Assembly: GCA_963830175.1 (NCBI GenBank)
Contig: CAWHKV010000002.1
Span: 682,001-746,000 of the forward strand
Origin: JBBRBB01 sp963830175
GTDB taxonomy: Bacteria > Bacteroidota > Bacteroidia > Chitinophagales > Chitinophagaceae
DNA: 64,000 nt
Direction: 5' to 3'
Below, piece by piece: positions 35,682 to 45,339 of this stretch. Below the pieces are notes generated by a model. It was given only the letters and a program-made list of their open reading frames with translations. It was not told the origin of the DNA and made no database searches. Both the position numbers and the translations under genes were made by a program. Numbering within the stretch: position 1 is the stretch's first letter; every line of letters begins with the position of its first letter.

Positions 35682-36584
35682 TTATATTATTGGTTCTCCG
35701 AGTGTTTGGGTAAGTTTTTTAAAGGATGAGTAGATTTGATCCCGAATAGAGTTACCCGATAAGTTATTAATGCTTCTGCCATCAATCTCTTTTACTGGGG
35801 TTAATTCACCCATTGTTCCCGTGGTAAAAACTTCATCTGCATTGTAAAATTCTGCAATTGTAATATTTCTTGTAATAACAGGAATTTTAAGTTCATTGGC
35901 AAGTTGTAAAACAAGCCCCCTGGTAATTCCTGGTAGGCAGGCATCGGCTGTTGGCGTAAGTAATGTACCATTCTTAATCATAAAAATATTGCAGGCATTT
36001 GTTTCGGCAACGAACCCTAAATTATCAAGCATAACTGCATCATCAGCTCCTGCATAATTTGCTTCAATTTTTGCAAGTATATTATTCAAAAGATTGTTAT
36101 GATGAATCTTAGAATCAAGGTGCATAGGAGAGTTACGCCTGGTGTAACTGGTAATTAGTTTAACGCCTTTCTCATTGTCATAAACAGGGGGTTTATATTC
36201 TGCTAATACTATGAGGCAACTGCCAGACTGGTTAAGGCGCGGATCCATACCAGAGGTAATTTTTTCACCACGTGTAAGTGATAGCCGAATATGCGCATCA
36301 GTAAAAAAATTATTGGCTGTAAGGGTTTGTTTAACCGCATTGCTTATAAATTCTTTTGAAGGAATATCTTTAAACGCAAGTGTATGCGCGGATGCCTGAA
36401 GTCGGTAAACGTGCTCATTAAAGCAAAAAATTTTACCGTCATAAATGCGCAAACCTTCCCAAACCGCATCGCCTCCCTGCACCGAACTGTCAAATACAGA
36501 GATTTTGGCTTCACTTCGAGGGTATAAACGGTCTTTAATAAAAACCCGGATGTGTTGATTTTGCTGATAAAACGGTTGCTGCAT
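35682..36584 (-). CDS. Class IV aminotransferase (branched-chain / D-amino-acid type)
   Basis: A 300-residue fold-type IV PLP enzyme. Motifs: SVQGGDAVWEGLRIYDG at the N-terminus, the PLP-lysine region LDSKIHHNNLLNNILAK, an EANYAGADDAVMLD block and the phosphate-binding GTMGELTPV. Such enzymes are branched-chain aminotransferases, D-amino acid aminotransferases or aminodeoxychorismate lyases; which is not clear here. Only 2 nt separate it from the upstream sulfotransferase-like gene, and these two domains occur fused in some plant proteins, so they probably act together. Confidence 0.9.
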   Translation of the reverse strand: MQQPFYQQNQHIRVFIKDRLYPRSEAKISVFDSSVQGGDAVWEGLRIYDGKIFCFNEHVYRLQASAHTLAFKDIPSKEFISNAVKQTLTANNFFTDAHIRLSLTRGEKITSGMDPRLNQSGSCLIVLAEYKPPVYDNEKGVKLITSYTRRNSPMHLDSKIHHNNLLNNILAKIEANYAGADDAVMLDNLGFVAETNACNIFMIKNGTLLTPTADACLPGITRGLVLQLANELKIPVITRNITIAEFYNADEVFTTGTMGELTPVKEIDGRSINNLSGNSIRDQIYSSFKKLTQTLGEPII

Positions 36585-36586
36585 GT

Positions 36587-37309
36587 TTAGGCTTTTATGG
36601 AATAAGGTACAAGTTTATCGTAATAAGTTTTGCTTTGTTCATAAAGCGGTTCGAGGTATGAAGGTAATGCCCTGCTGCTTGTTTCCTGTTGCAGAAAGCC
36701 CGTAGACTGGTGCACATTCCCGTACCAGTATTTTGCCCAAACACCATCTTCAGTTCGTGCTCCTGCAGTCCATGAAAGCATAACAGGGTTAAACTCTATG
36801 TTCAATCCGCTACACAATTGCTTTAATACTTTTTCAGGGGCTTTTAATAATTCCCCGCTATCAAGAACTATGGGTAAATGATTTTTTTCTTTCAGATATG
36901 AAAACAACTGCCATTGCATTTCCATTCCAATATCCTTCATATTTACTTCATCTCTAACCGCTGCGTAGGAAGTAATAATTTGTTTGGGATCTCTTATGTA
37001 AATGATGTTTGTTGTTTGTAAAAGAAAATTCCAGGGTAAGTTTACCAGGTGATGAGTCATTTGTTTAAAAAACACAACCGGTTTTAAATAATCCTGAAAG
37101 ATTGTATTATTAATCACTTTATTACCATCATTTACCTGAGATTCAAGTATCTCATCCCTGCCGGGATGATCTGCTGAAGTTTCACGTAAATAATGTGCGT
37201 ATAATGGTTCATCAACAATTGTTGTATCGGGCCGTTGCGCAAAAGAATACATTAACGCAGTAGAAAGATTGCGTGGGCTGCTCCATAAACAAACGCGTTG
37301 AATATGCAT
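36587..37309 (-). CDS. Sulfotransferase-family protein
   Basis: A 240-residue P-loop protein of the sulfotransferase superfamily. The 5'-phosphosulfate-binding loop is near the start (WSSPRNLSTALMYSF) and a 3'-phosphate-type segment is YIRDPKQIITSYAAVRDE near residue 105. The expected donor is PAPS. It starts the operon with the class IV aminotransferase (2-nt gap). A PAPS-producing fusion enzyme is encoded about 12 kb away at 49418-51223. The acceptor substrate is unknown, and some members of this group have been renamed as aminotransferase-like because of fusions. Confidence 0.85.
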   Translation of the reverse strand: MHIQRVCLWSSPRNLSTALMYSFAQRPDTTIVDEPLYAHYLRETSADHPGRDEILESQVNDGNKVINNTIFQDYLKPVVFFKQMTHHLVNLPWNFLLQTTNIIYIRDPKQIITSYAAVRDEVNMKDIGMEMQWQLFSYLKEKNHLPIVLDSGELLKAPEKVLKQLCSGLNIEFNPVMLSWTAGARTEDGVWAKYWYGNVHQSTGFLQQETSSRALPSYLEPLYEQSKTYYDKLVPYSIKA

Positions 37310-37356
37310 AGATAATTGTACAGGCTAACAAGATAAAACAAATAATAATTTAGGGG

Positions 37357-39933
37357 TTAATGTGCTACGATCAACCTTTCGGTGTGCTTCTCTGTATCGG
37401 TATTTACATTAATGAAATATATACCGGTTGAGAAATTTGCAACCGGAATCTGCAATTGCTCCCCTGCTAAAACCTGGGTTTTACTTAATGTAAAGAAAAC
37501 CTTTCCTGTAGCATCAGTAACCATTACCTGTACATTGTTTGCGGGATCGGTGAATGAAATAAAGCCGTTATTAACTGCGGGGTTTGGTTTAAGTATCCAG
37601 CCTACACCGGTATAATTAATGGATATAATTATCTCGGAAGAATACGTTACAGATCCATCTATACTTACCTGTTTAAGCCTGTAATGGTTGGGTCCTTTAT
37701 TTGGGTTGTCATCCCTGAAAGCATATTGTTGCTGCTGTGTAGGATTGCTTCCTGCAGGCACCGTTCCAATGGATTTAAAGTTCACATTATCCTTGCTGCG
37801 TTCTACTTCAAAATGATCATTGCCAGATTCTCTTGCAGTAACCCATTGAAGCTGAATGGCACTGTTTCCAATACGCTCACCGGTAAATGACAAATATTCA
37901 ACATCGAACGATTTGTTTATTTTAAAAGATTTATTGTTGATATCAAAAAAGATATTGTCAACACCCTCAACCTTAATACGTGCTTTAGAAGTGGCCGAAG
38001 CAACAATCGGCACGATCACCTCTTCGCTGCCATCGTTAGGTGTATTTGAAAGGGCTATGTATGGAAAAGTTTCTCCCTCATCAATTGAAAATAAAATATT
38101 AACCGATGTGCAATTTACAGGTGCTGTATTTGTCTTTGCCACATCCCAACGAACTGATATAGGGGTGCCTTCATCTACAGTAATGGTATCACTCTCAGGA
38201 TATGTAATTACAAACGGGCCTGACAGGTCTGATACAGTAACTACCATATCATCTGCTTCATTAGCACCGCCACCGGTATGGTTGTCTCTAACTGTAAAGC
38301 GGAAATTAAGATCTCGTGAAACTTCAGGCAAAGCTTCCCATTGATTAGATGTAGCACCTTTTAAAACAGTGGAAAGGTTAGGAAGCATTCTGTTAGGTGA
38401 AGCATTGTATTTTATAGAACGAAACTGAGGGCTATGGGTTTTATTTGTATTGGTTTGTGGAAACCCAGAATATGTCTCAGACCTGTTATCAATTTCTTCC
38501 CAGGTGTAAGAAAGTACATCATTTGCATCAGCGTCGCTTGACTCTCCTGCTAAAATAAAGGGAGTGAGTTTTGGGATCGTATAATTTTTACCTGCATTAG
38601 CAGTAGGTATTTTATTTAATGTGGTAATTACATTCGCGCATTTACCACCCCCATTTGTATTTTTTATAAAATTTGTTATTTGAGCAATACTTGCACAACT
38701 AAAATAATCGTCGCTATGTTTTTGCACATCAAATTGTCCCGTTATACCTGCATACCCCATAGTGGTAGAACCACTGCCTGGTTCAATTTGCACTTGCGTT
38801 CCTTCTGGTTCATCTTCAGCACCGCCACTTATACGGCTGAAGGTATGATTTGCGCCAAACTGATGCCCAACTTCATGGCTCCAATAATCCACCACTAAAT
38901 AATCAATTAGAGATGGGTTTGAATAAGAGGTCATGCCACTACCTTTTGAACCGGTTTTACATACACACCCTACACAACCAGCATTGCCATTATCTGCTCC
39001 TTTATGCAACACATGGCCTATATCGTAGTTATCGTTACCAATAATTGAATCACAGGTTTTTTGGCAACGCGCATTTAAATTGAAGGAATTAAAACCATCG
39101 GATTTAGGATCGAGGAAAATGAGTTTATCCTCATCACTAACAAATACCAGCCTTACAGAAAGATCGCGCTCATATATTGCATTGTTTCGAACAAGAATCG
39201 TAGTGAGTGCAGAGAGTACACTTGAAATACTATCAGCCTTGTTTTTTTCATTCCCTGTTAAGAAAAAAAGTGAAAACTCACCTGTACTGCAAAGTGCAAT
39301 TTTAAATGTTCTTAATTTTCCATCATCCGCATTGCCGGATGGCACATCTAAACCTCCCAGACCTTTTTCTGAAAAACTATTTGGCGTTAAACAATATTTA
39401 TTTAATTCAGTAAAATCATTCTCATTCCTGGCATAAACAGCATAAAGATTTTTATTAAGGTTTATTGGGTTTACGTAAATGGTTGGCTTGCCGGGCAATG
39501 AGATGGTAGCATGAAACCCAAGCGGGGTAAGGTCTGCGTGCAAAGTATAGTTTGGGTTATTAGTGCCCCAGCCTGTAAATGCACGAATATTTGGATATTT
39601 AGCCGCAAGTGCTTTATCCATTACAGCAACTTCTACTATTGTAAATTGTTCTGTTTTATTTGCTGATACAGGGATTGTAATAATAAATTTTAAACCAGTG
39701 CTTTGTGTAACATTATTATTCTTCGGAACAGCCTGCATATAATTTCTAAAAAGCTTTTCATCTAAAACGAAAGTTGCGTATGCGGCAGGCGAAAAGTTCT
39801 TGGTAAATAATACTTTTCCATTGTTTATTTTATTTGCATAATTAATGGAAACAGGCTTCCAGTAAATATTTTTTTGTGCAAAAGAATTACAACAGAAAAG
39901 GGCTAAGAGAAATACCAGTATTAATTGCCTCAT
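37357..39933 (-). CDS. Reprolysin-type metalloprotease with T9SS sorting domain
   Basis: An 858-residue secreted protease: signal peptide (CCNSFAQ), a propeptide-like region, an M12B catalytic domain with the zinc site HEVGHQFGANH near residue 352 and a Met-turn TMGYAG about 35 residues later. Ig/cadherin-like beta domains follow, then a fibronectin-like insert around residues 690-780 (IQLQWVTARESGNDHFEVER), and a type A C-terminal T9SS signal (LKPNPAVNNGFISF ... GIYFINV). It should be exported through the type IX system. A shorter paralogue is directly upstream in the same orientation. Confidence 0.92.
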   Translation of the reverse strand: MRQLILVFLLALFCCNSFAQKNIYWKPVSINYANKINNGKVLFTKNFSPAAYATFVLDEKLFRNYMQAVPKNNNVTQSTGLKFIITIPVSANKTEQFTIVEVAVMDKALAAKYPNIRAFTGWGTNNPNYTLHADLTPLGFHATISLPGKPTIYVNPINLNKNLYAVYARNENDFTELNKYCLTPNSFSEKGLGGLDVPSGNADDGKLRTFKIALCSTGEFSLFFLTGNEKNKADSISSVLSALTTILVRNNAIYERDLSVRLVFVSDEDKLIFLDPKSDGFNSFNLNARCQKTCDSIIGNDNYDIGHVLHKGADNGNAGCVGCVCKTGSKGSGMTSYSNPSLIDYLVVDYWSHEVGHQFGANHTFSRISGGAEDEPEGTQVQIEPGSGSTTMGYAGITGQFDVQKHSDDYFSCASIAQITNFIKNTNGGGKCANVITTLNKIPTANAGKNYTIPKLTPFILAGESSDADANDVLSYTWEEIDNRSETYSGFPQTNTNKTHSPQFRSIKYNASPNRMLPNLSTVLKGATSNQWEALPEVSRDLNFRFTVRDNHTGGGANEADDMVVTVSDLSGPFVITYPESDTITVDEGTPISVRWDVAKTNTAPVNCTSVNILFSIDEGETFPYIALSNTPNDGSEEVIVPIVASATSKARIKVEGVDNIFFDINNKSFKINKSFDVEYLSFTGERIGNSAIQLQWVTARESGNDHFEVERSKDNVNFKSIGTVPAGSNPTQQQQYAFRDDNPNKGPNHYRLKQVSIDGSVTYSSEIIISINYTGVGWILKPNPAVNNGFISFTDPANNVQVMVTDATGKVFFTLSKTQVLAGEQLQIPVANFSTGIYFINVNTDTEKHTERLIVAH

Positions 39934-39995
39934 AATTGGGGTTAATCAAAAGCTAAAAGGTATATAAAGCTAACTGAATTTGGGCTTACAATAAA

Positions 39996-40036
39996 AAATG
40001 GAGTGTTTTTTAAAAAGTTAAAACACTCCATTTGCA
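39996..40036 (-). terminator. Rho-independent terminator between the two reprolysin genes
   Basis: Stem AAATGGAGTGTTTT (39996-40009) / AAAACACTCCATTT (40020-40033), perfect over 14 bp with a 10-nt loop. Read on the minus strand it is followed by a T-run. It lies just beyond the stop of the upstream paralogue at 40057, so the tandem genes form separate transcription units. Confidence 0.9.
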
Positions 40037-40056
40037 ATTATAAATAATGGTGGAAT

Positions 40057-42315
40057 TTACCTGTTGATCATCACTTTTTCTGTTCGTGTACCCGTTGGTG
40101 TTGATACCTTTATAAAGTAAATCCCTCTCTCTAACTTGTTTACAGGAATGGTAATTATTTCGTTTTCTGCTACTTCGGAATATTGATGCTGATAATATAT
40201 TATTCCAGCAGAATTACCTACTGTTATTAATCCGTTTAATGAGCGCTTTCCAAAAACAAGTTGTGTAAATTCTTTTGCAGGATTGGGCTGAATTTTAAAT
40301 GCAGGCCTGTCATTTTGTACAGGTGTTGTTTGAGGAGGGCGAATTATAAAATTTGAATCCATAACATCATAAAAAATATTATTCGCTGCCTTAATGGCAA
40401 TTCGTGCCCTTACTGTTGGAGTGTTAGGAATAATAATTGTTTTTTCCCCATCATTTTTAGTGTGAGAGGCTAGCATGTCGGTAAATGTTTTACCGCCATC
40501 AGTAGAAAGTACAATATGTACGTTACTACAATTAACAGGTTCCATATCTGTATTTGCCACATCCCATTTTACTGTATAAGGCGTACCTGCAGTAAGTACT
40601 TCCCTGAACTTGAGGTTAGTTATTTTAAATGGTCCGGCAAGTTTTGTCACTTTTATAAGTACATCATCACTTGCATTATTTCCTCCTTCTAAATGGTTAT
40701 CAAAAACAGTTAGCCTGAAGTTTATATCGCGGGTAACTGTAGGTAATACTTCCCATTTATTTCCTGCTAATCCATCCAACGAATTTTCTTCTACAGGAAA
40801 ATGGCGGTAATTACCCTCAGAGTAATTTATTGACCTGAACAATGGTCCTTTAGTTGATGTGGCTTTAGGTACAGTGTTAGAACCAGATTCGTAAGCATCT
40901 GTTTGTTCCCAACGGTAGGTAAGAACATCATCACTGTTTGCATCTGTGCCTTTTCCTTTAAGTACGAATGGTGTGCCTATGGGAATAATTTCATCAGGAC
41001 CGGCATTTACATTTGGTGCAACATTTCCGGTATTTACGGATAGGGCGCATCCGCCACTTGCTGTTTTAAAATAATTGCTTACCTGTGCAATGCTGGCACA
41101 GCTAAAATAATCATCGCTGTGTGGTTGAATATCGGTATTGCTACCTGTAATTCCTGCATAGCCCATAATGGAAGAGCCGCTGCCCGGTTCTATCTGTGCA
41201 CTGGTACCTTCATTAGAAAAAGTAAAAGTATGGTTAGCCCCGAACTGGTGACCCAATTCATGTGTCCAGTAATCTACTACAAAATAATCGATCAATGAAG
41301 GATCGTGGTAGGTGGTTGCACCACTTCCTTTTGCGCCATTTTTGCAAACGCAACCAATACATCCGGCGTTGCCATTATCTCCTCCCTTGTGCAATACGTG
41401 ACCTACATCATAATTATCGTTGCCAATTCTTGAATCGCATGTGCGCTGGCAGGGATTGTTTAAATTATTATTGCTGAAAGGATCGGTAGACGGGTTAAAA
41501 AATATTAGCGTGTCTTCATTATCTACAAACAACATTCTAATTCCGAAATCACGCTCATATACTTGGTTGGCGCGTGTTAAATGTGTGGTGATAGCAGATA
41601 GAACAGTAACTATACTGTCATTAAAACTCAGCTCACTTCCGGTTAAATAGAATTTTGAAAATTCGCCGGTAACACACAAGGCAAGCCGATAATCTCTTCT
41701 AATACCATCATTTGCATTTCCTGAAGGGGCAACCTTATTCGTTACCTCCATGTTTTTTTCTGAGACTGCAGTACTTAATGCACAATTGAAGACATTCTCT
41801 GATTTGTCTGCCTGGTTTCTTTCAAAAATCGAATAAATATTATGTTGCTTGCTTAAGGGATTTATGTAAACCGTTTTACTGTTAGCAGAAGTAATCATTC
41901 CATGAAAACCAAGCACAGTAAAATCGCACCACACGTGCTTTGACGGATCATCAATACCCTGGCCGGAAAAAGTTTGAATTGATGGATATTTCTTAGCCAG
42001 TTTCTCGGTCATTACTAAAGATTTTTTCAGAAGAAATCTTTCAGTGGTACCATCAGGAAGCGGTAGATAAATAATGCTTCCAACACTTTTACTATTTGCA
42101 TTCTCTACCGGTAAGGATAATAAATCTTTATTTAATTTATTGGCATCTAAAATAAATAATTGGTAGGCTGCCGGTATAAAATTCTCACTGGCAAAAGATA
42201 TGGTACCGGTAAGCTTTGTGCTTTCCTGGTTCGAAATATTTTTCCAGTAATTGTTTTGAGAATTGGCGCTAATGGTAAATAAAAAACAGGCTAAGCAGGC
42301 AAGGGATAATTTCAT
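40057..42315 (-). CDS. Reprolysin-type metalloprotease with T9SS sorting domain (paralogue)
   Basis: A 752-residue protease with the same architecture as its neighbour at 37357: signal peptide (TISANSQ), prodomain, M12B domain with THELGHQFGANH near residue 353 and SIMGYAG Met-turn, beta domains and a T9SS C-terminal domain (FKIQPNPAKEFTQLVF ... RGIYFIKV). It lacks the fibronectin-like insert seen in the other copy. Sequence similarity across the catalytic domain is obvious, so the pair arose by tandem duplication. Their own terminator between them allows separate regulation. Confidence 0.92.
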   Translation of the reverse strand: MKLSLACLACFLFTISANSQNNYWKNISNQESTKLTGTISFASENFIPAAYQLFILDANKLNKDLLSLPVENANSKSVGSIIYLPLPDGTTERFLLKKSLVMTEKLAKKYPSIQTFSGQGIDDPSKHVWCDFTVLGFHGMITSANSKTVYINPLSKQHNIYSIFERNQADKSENVFNCALSTAVSEKNMEVTNKVAPSGNANDGIRRDYRLALCVTGEFSKFYLTGSELSFNDSIVTVLSAITTHLTRANQVYERDFGIRMLFVDNEDTLIFFNPSTDPFSNNNLNNPCQRTCDSRIGNDNYDVGHVLHKGGDNGNAGCIGCVCKNGAKGSGATTYHDPSLIDYFVVDYWTHELGHQFGANHTFTFSNEGTSAQIEPGSGSSIMGYAGITGSNTDIQPHSDDYFSCASIAQVSNYFKTASGGCALSVNTGNVAPNVNAGPDEIIPIGTPFVLKGKGTDANSDDVLTYRWEQTDAYESGSNTVPKATSTKGPLFRSINYSEGNYRHFPVEENSLDGLAGNKWEVLPTVTRDINFRLTVFDNHLEGGNNASDDVLIKVTKLAGPFKITNLKFREVLTAGTPYTVKWDVANTDMEPVNCSNVHIVLSTDGGKTFTDMLASHTKNDGEKTIIIPNTPTVRARIAIKAANNIFYDVMDSNFIIRPPQTTPVQNDRPAFKIQPNPAKEFTQLVFGKRSLNGLITVGNSAGIIYYQHQYSEVAENEIITIPVNKLERGIYFIKVSTPTGTRTEKVMINR

Positions 42316-42383
42316 AATAATAAATTGATGATAAAGATATTGGTTTGGATATTCTATAATAATAAAAAAAGATACAACTTTTT

Positions 42384-43064
42384 TTACAAAACCTCAGCCA
42401 TAAATAGCTTGTCACTGCTTTCGAAATTGGCTTTTAATAGCTTCTTAAATTCTGCTCCACTTATCAATTCAGCACCGAGGGTTTCGAGGTGTGTTGTGTA
42501 AACCTGGCAATCGATCAATGTTACCCCCTCATTTACGAGGTAATCAACATATTTTATAAAGGCAAATTTGCTTGCATTGTTTTCGTGGCTAAACATGCTT
42601 TCTCCATAAAATACATTGCCTAAACGCATACCATATAAGCCTCCTACTAATTTGCCATTTAACCATGCTTCCGCGCTTTGAACATAGCCTAACTTATGTA
42701 ACTCTGTGTAAGACTCTTCAACATCCTCCGTTATCCATGTACCTTTCTGGTTAGGTCGTTTAATATTTTTACATTGTTGAAGTACCTGTTTAAAGGCGGT
42801 ATTCCTCCTAAACTCAAAAGTGTTTTTTTTAAGCAGTTGATTCATTGACTTGCTCACTTTTAAATTTTGGGGGAATAGAACGCATCTGGGGTCGGGATAC
42901 CACCACAATGGAATCTCATCTTCATACCACGGAAAAATTCCGTTTTTATAAGCATACAATATCCGTTCAATGCTAAGATCGCCACCAACCGCAAGCAAAC
43001 CTTCGGATGTGGCTTCTTCAACAGGTGGAAACCAAATCTTTGAATTAAGTATATGTAAAGGCAT
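42384..43064 (-). CDS. aat: Leucyl/phenylalanyl-tRNA--protein transferase
   Basis: A 226-residue enzyme that adds Leu or Phe to N-terminal Arg or Lys residues of proteins, marking them for ClpS/ClpAP degradation. Family motifs: WFPPVEEATSEGLLAVGGDL at the N-terminus, the YKNGIFPWYEDEIPLWWYPDPR block, AWLNGKLVGGLYGMRLGNVF and CQVYTTHLETLGAE. It is 51 nt downstream of clpS in the same direction, so the whole adaptor/tagging pair of the N-degron pathway is together. Confidence 0.96.
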   Translation of the reverse strand: MPLHILNSKIWFPPVEEATSEGLLAVGGDLSIERILYAYKNGIFPWYEDEIPLWWYPDPRCVLFPQNLKVSKSMNQLLKKNTFEFRRNTAFKQVLQQCKNIKRPNQKGTWITEDVEESYTELHKLGYVQSAEAWLNGKLVGGLYGMRLGNVFYGESMFSHENNASKFAFIKYVDYLVNEGVTLIDCQVYTTHLETLGAELISGAEFKKLLKANFESSDKLFMAEVL

Positions 43065-43115
43065 AAAACTGTGAGAACATTACCAACCATTATTTGGTAA
43101 TAAACAATCGGTAAG

Positions 43116-43427
43116 TTATTTAGAAACCATTTCTTCAATGGTAGCACTTATTCCTCTATCGGTAATGGCTTCACGCATAGGTTTTAAGGTGTCGTAGTCG
43201 CCATTTTTCACTGCATATTTTCCATTGAAGTGAATTATATAAGCACATTGTTCTGCCTGTTCCTGCGAATGATTGCAAACATCTTTTAGTGTTTCAATAA
43301 CCCACTCAAAAGTGTTTACCTCGTCATTCCACACTATTAGGTTATAAGATAGTTCACTTGCGGTTAGCGTTTCGTTATCATCTTGTTTAAAAGGACTCAA
43401 TAAAGTTTCTGGAAAATCTGAATTCAT
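43116..43427 (-). CDS. clpS: ATP-dependent Clp protease adaptor ClpS
   Basis: A 103-residue adaptor that delivers N-degron substrates to the Clp ATPase. The N-terminal 25 residues are flexible and charged, followed by the conserved LIVWNDEVNTFEWVIETLKDVC and AYIIHFNGKYAVKNGDYD. The Asn-Asp pair in the WNDEVNTF block lines the N-terminal-residue pocket. It is upstream of aat on the same strand. Confidence 0.95.
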   Translation of the reverse strand: MNSDFPETLLSPFKQDDNETLTASELSYNLIVWNDEVNTFEWVIETLKDVCNHSQEQAEQCAYIIHFNGKYAVKNGDYDTLKPMREAITDRGISATIEEMVSK

Positions 43428-43502
43428 GACACAAATTTACGCAAAAACAATGGTAAATTTTACACTGTAAACCAACAAAATACCACTTTGCAGGCTTTAA
43501 CC

Positions 43503-44144
43503 TTATTTTTTGCTTTTAAAGTCTCCTCTTTTCCAGGCTTTGATAAATTCATTCCATGCAAAAGGGTTAAATATATTTTGAGGAGGAGCCTGGCCGGCAT
43601 AATAATATTTTTGTGCCTGCTGCCGAAACTGGCTGCTAACAGCTTCCCTGCCATCAGCTGGTAAAGAAGCAAGCAGCACCCTGCGTTTTGCTTCATCGGT
43701 GTTCTGCCGGGCTATTTCAAGTTCATCTGCCGGCACATTTGTATTAACAAAATCTCTTTCAAACTGGGCGCGGGATGCACGGGGTTTAAGAATGGTTGCA
43801 GGCAGGTAGGCAGTGTCGTTAACCATTAACTGAATTACGCTGTACTGGTTGCCCTGCAGGTTGTGTGGAATGGATATGATCTTGTCTTTAAACCCAACAC
43901 TAGAGAAGCGAATATTGTCTCCTTTAAGCACCACAATTGAAAAGACACCATCATTATTGGTAAGCGTTCCTCGTCCTTTATTTTCAACAATAACACTCGC
44001 CGCATCCAACCCGCGTAAACTATCTGCGGTCATTACAACACCATAGAGTTGAACTACAGAATCGCGACTGTTGTTTTGGGCGAATGATTTTGAAGTTCCT
44101 ATAAGGATTAAGAAAAATAAAATAATGCCTGATAATCTTGTCAT
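43503..44144 (-). CDS. Secreted carboxypeptidase-like regulatory domain protein
   Basis: A 213-residue protein with a signal peptide (GTSKSFAQ) followed by a CarboxypepD_reg-like beta-sandwich (VQLYGVVMTADSLRGLDAAS, then GVFSIVVLKGDNIRFSSVGF). This domain is common at the N-terminus of TonB receptors but here stands alone. The C-terminal 80 residues are charged and contain NPFAWNEFIKAWKRGDF. Its role is unknown, probably at the envelope. It is divergent from mrp across about 110 nt. Confidence 0.82.
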   Translation of the reverse strand: MTRLSGIILFFLILIGTSKSFAQNNSRDSVVQLYGVVMTADSLRGLDAASVIVENKGRGTLTNNDGVFSIVVLKGDNIRFSSVGFKDKIISIPHNLQGNQYSVIQLMVNDTAYLPATILKPRASRAQFERDFVNTNVPADELEIARQNTDEAKRRVLLASLPADGREAVSSQFRQQAQKYYYAGQAPPQNIFNPFAWNEFIKAWKRGDFKSKK

Positions 44145-44253
44145 TAAAACAGCCAGTTTAAATTTCGTTGCCTGCAGATCAACATATCAAAACAAAATAA
44201 CCCCTTTGACGGTTAACTTTGCGGCGACGTGCCTCTTTTTAACAAAAATATTG

Positions 44254-45337
44254 ATGATGACGGAAAGTGAAATTTTATCAGCTTTAAAAAATGTGCAGGA
44301 ACCGGACCTTGGAAAAGATATTGTTACACTGAATATGGTGAAGGATATTTTTTTTGATGAAACAAAGGTTGAATTTACCATTGTACTTACTACGCCAGCC
44401 TGCCCGTTAAAAGAAAGGATACGCAGAGAATGTGAAAATGCCATAAAAGAATATATCAGTCAGCAATTATCTGTAGTTGTAAATTTTGATGCAGATACCA
44501 CAAGTATTAGAAAGGATACTAAGGTTATGCTTCCGGGTGTAAAAAATATAATAGCGGTTGTGAGCGGAAAAGGTGGAGTTGGAAAGAGTACCCTTGCCGC
44601 AAACCTGGCGCTGGCTTTTGCAGAAGATGGTGCCAAAGTAGGATTAATGGACGCTGATATTTACGGACCAAGTGTACCTATAATGTTTGGTGTAAGAGGT
44701 GAAAGACCTACCATGCGTAATGTTGATGGAAAAGGCTTGATTGTACCTTTAGAGAGATTCGGGATTAAATTAATGAGCATAGGTTTATTGGTAGATGAGA
44801 AGAATGCTGTGGTTTGGCGGGGTCCCATGGCGAGCAGTGCGATTAAACAATTTGTAAGTGATGTGGATTGGGGCGAACTCGATTACCTGGTAATAGATAT
44901 GCCCCCCGGCACTGGAGATATACACCTCACAATAATGCAAACCGTACCTGTAACCGGGGTAATAGTTGTTACCACGCCACAGAGATGTGGCACTGGCTGA
45001 TGCTAAAAAAGGCATTGCCATGTTTGCACAGGCACAAATTCATGTTCCCATAATTGGTATTGTAGAGAACATGGCTTACTTCACTCCGGCAGAATTACCG
45101 AATACTAAATATTACATTTTTGGAAAGGAGGGAGGACGTAAACTTGCAGAAGAATATGAGATACCTTTTTTGGGTGAAATTCCCTTGGTGCAAGGCATTC
45201 GTGAAGGGGGAGATGAAGGTGCCCCTGCAATGGTGAATGATGATGTGGTAACAAAAAATGCATTCAGAGATGTTGCCGGGTTAGCAATACGCAACATTGC
45301 CATTCAAAACGCCCATGTAGCGGCAGTGGCTGTATAA
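44254..45337 (+). pseudogene. mrp: Mrp/NBP35-family iron-sulfur carrier ATPase (frameshifted)
   Basis: The gene encodes an ApbC/Mrp protein of about 360 residues that binds and delivers [4Fe-4S] clusters. An N-terminal DUF59/MIP18 domain with the conserved LTTPACPLK is followed by the deviant Walker A GKGGVGKST near residue 106 and IDMPPGTGD. The first frame ends at 45000 in nonsense residues, and the second resumes ALADAKKGIAMFAQAQ. Dropping the A at 44983 joins VVTTPQ to DVALADAK without a gap. The C-x-x-C of many Mrp proteins is absent, which is normal for the versions in this phylum. I chose the ATG at 44254; the frame extends upstream to 44071 but the extension is not family-like. Confidence 0.9.
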
Positions 45338-45339
45338 AA

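Noticed and set aside
37856..38344. 162-codon plus-strand frame opposite the reprolysin gene
   Set aside because: It overlaps the conserved T9SS protease on the other strand and shows no start context or motif.
44071..44253. Extended N-terminus of the mrp frame
   Set aside because: The extra 61 residues are not family-like and would overlap the divergent gene's start; the ATG at 44254 begins a normal DUF59 domain.
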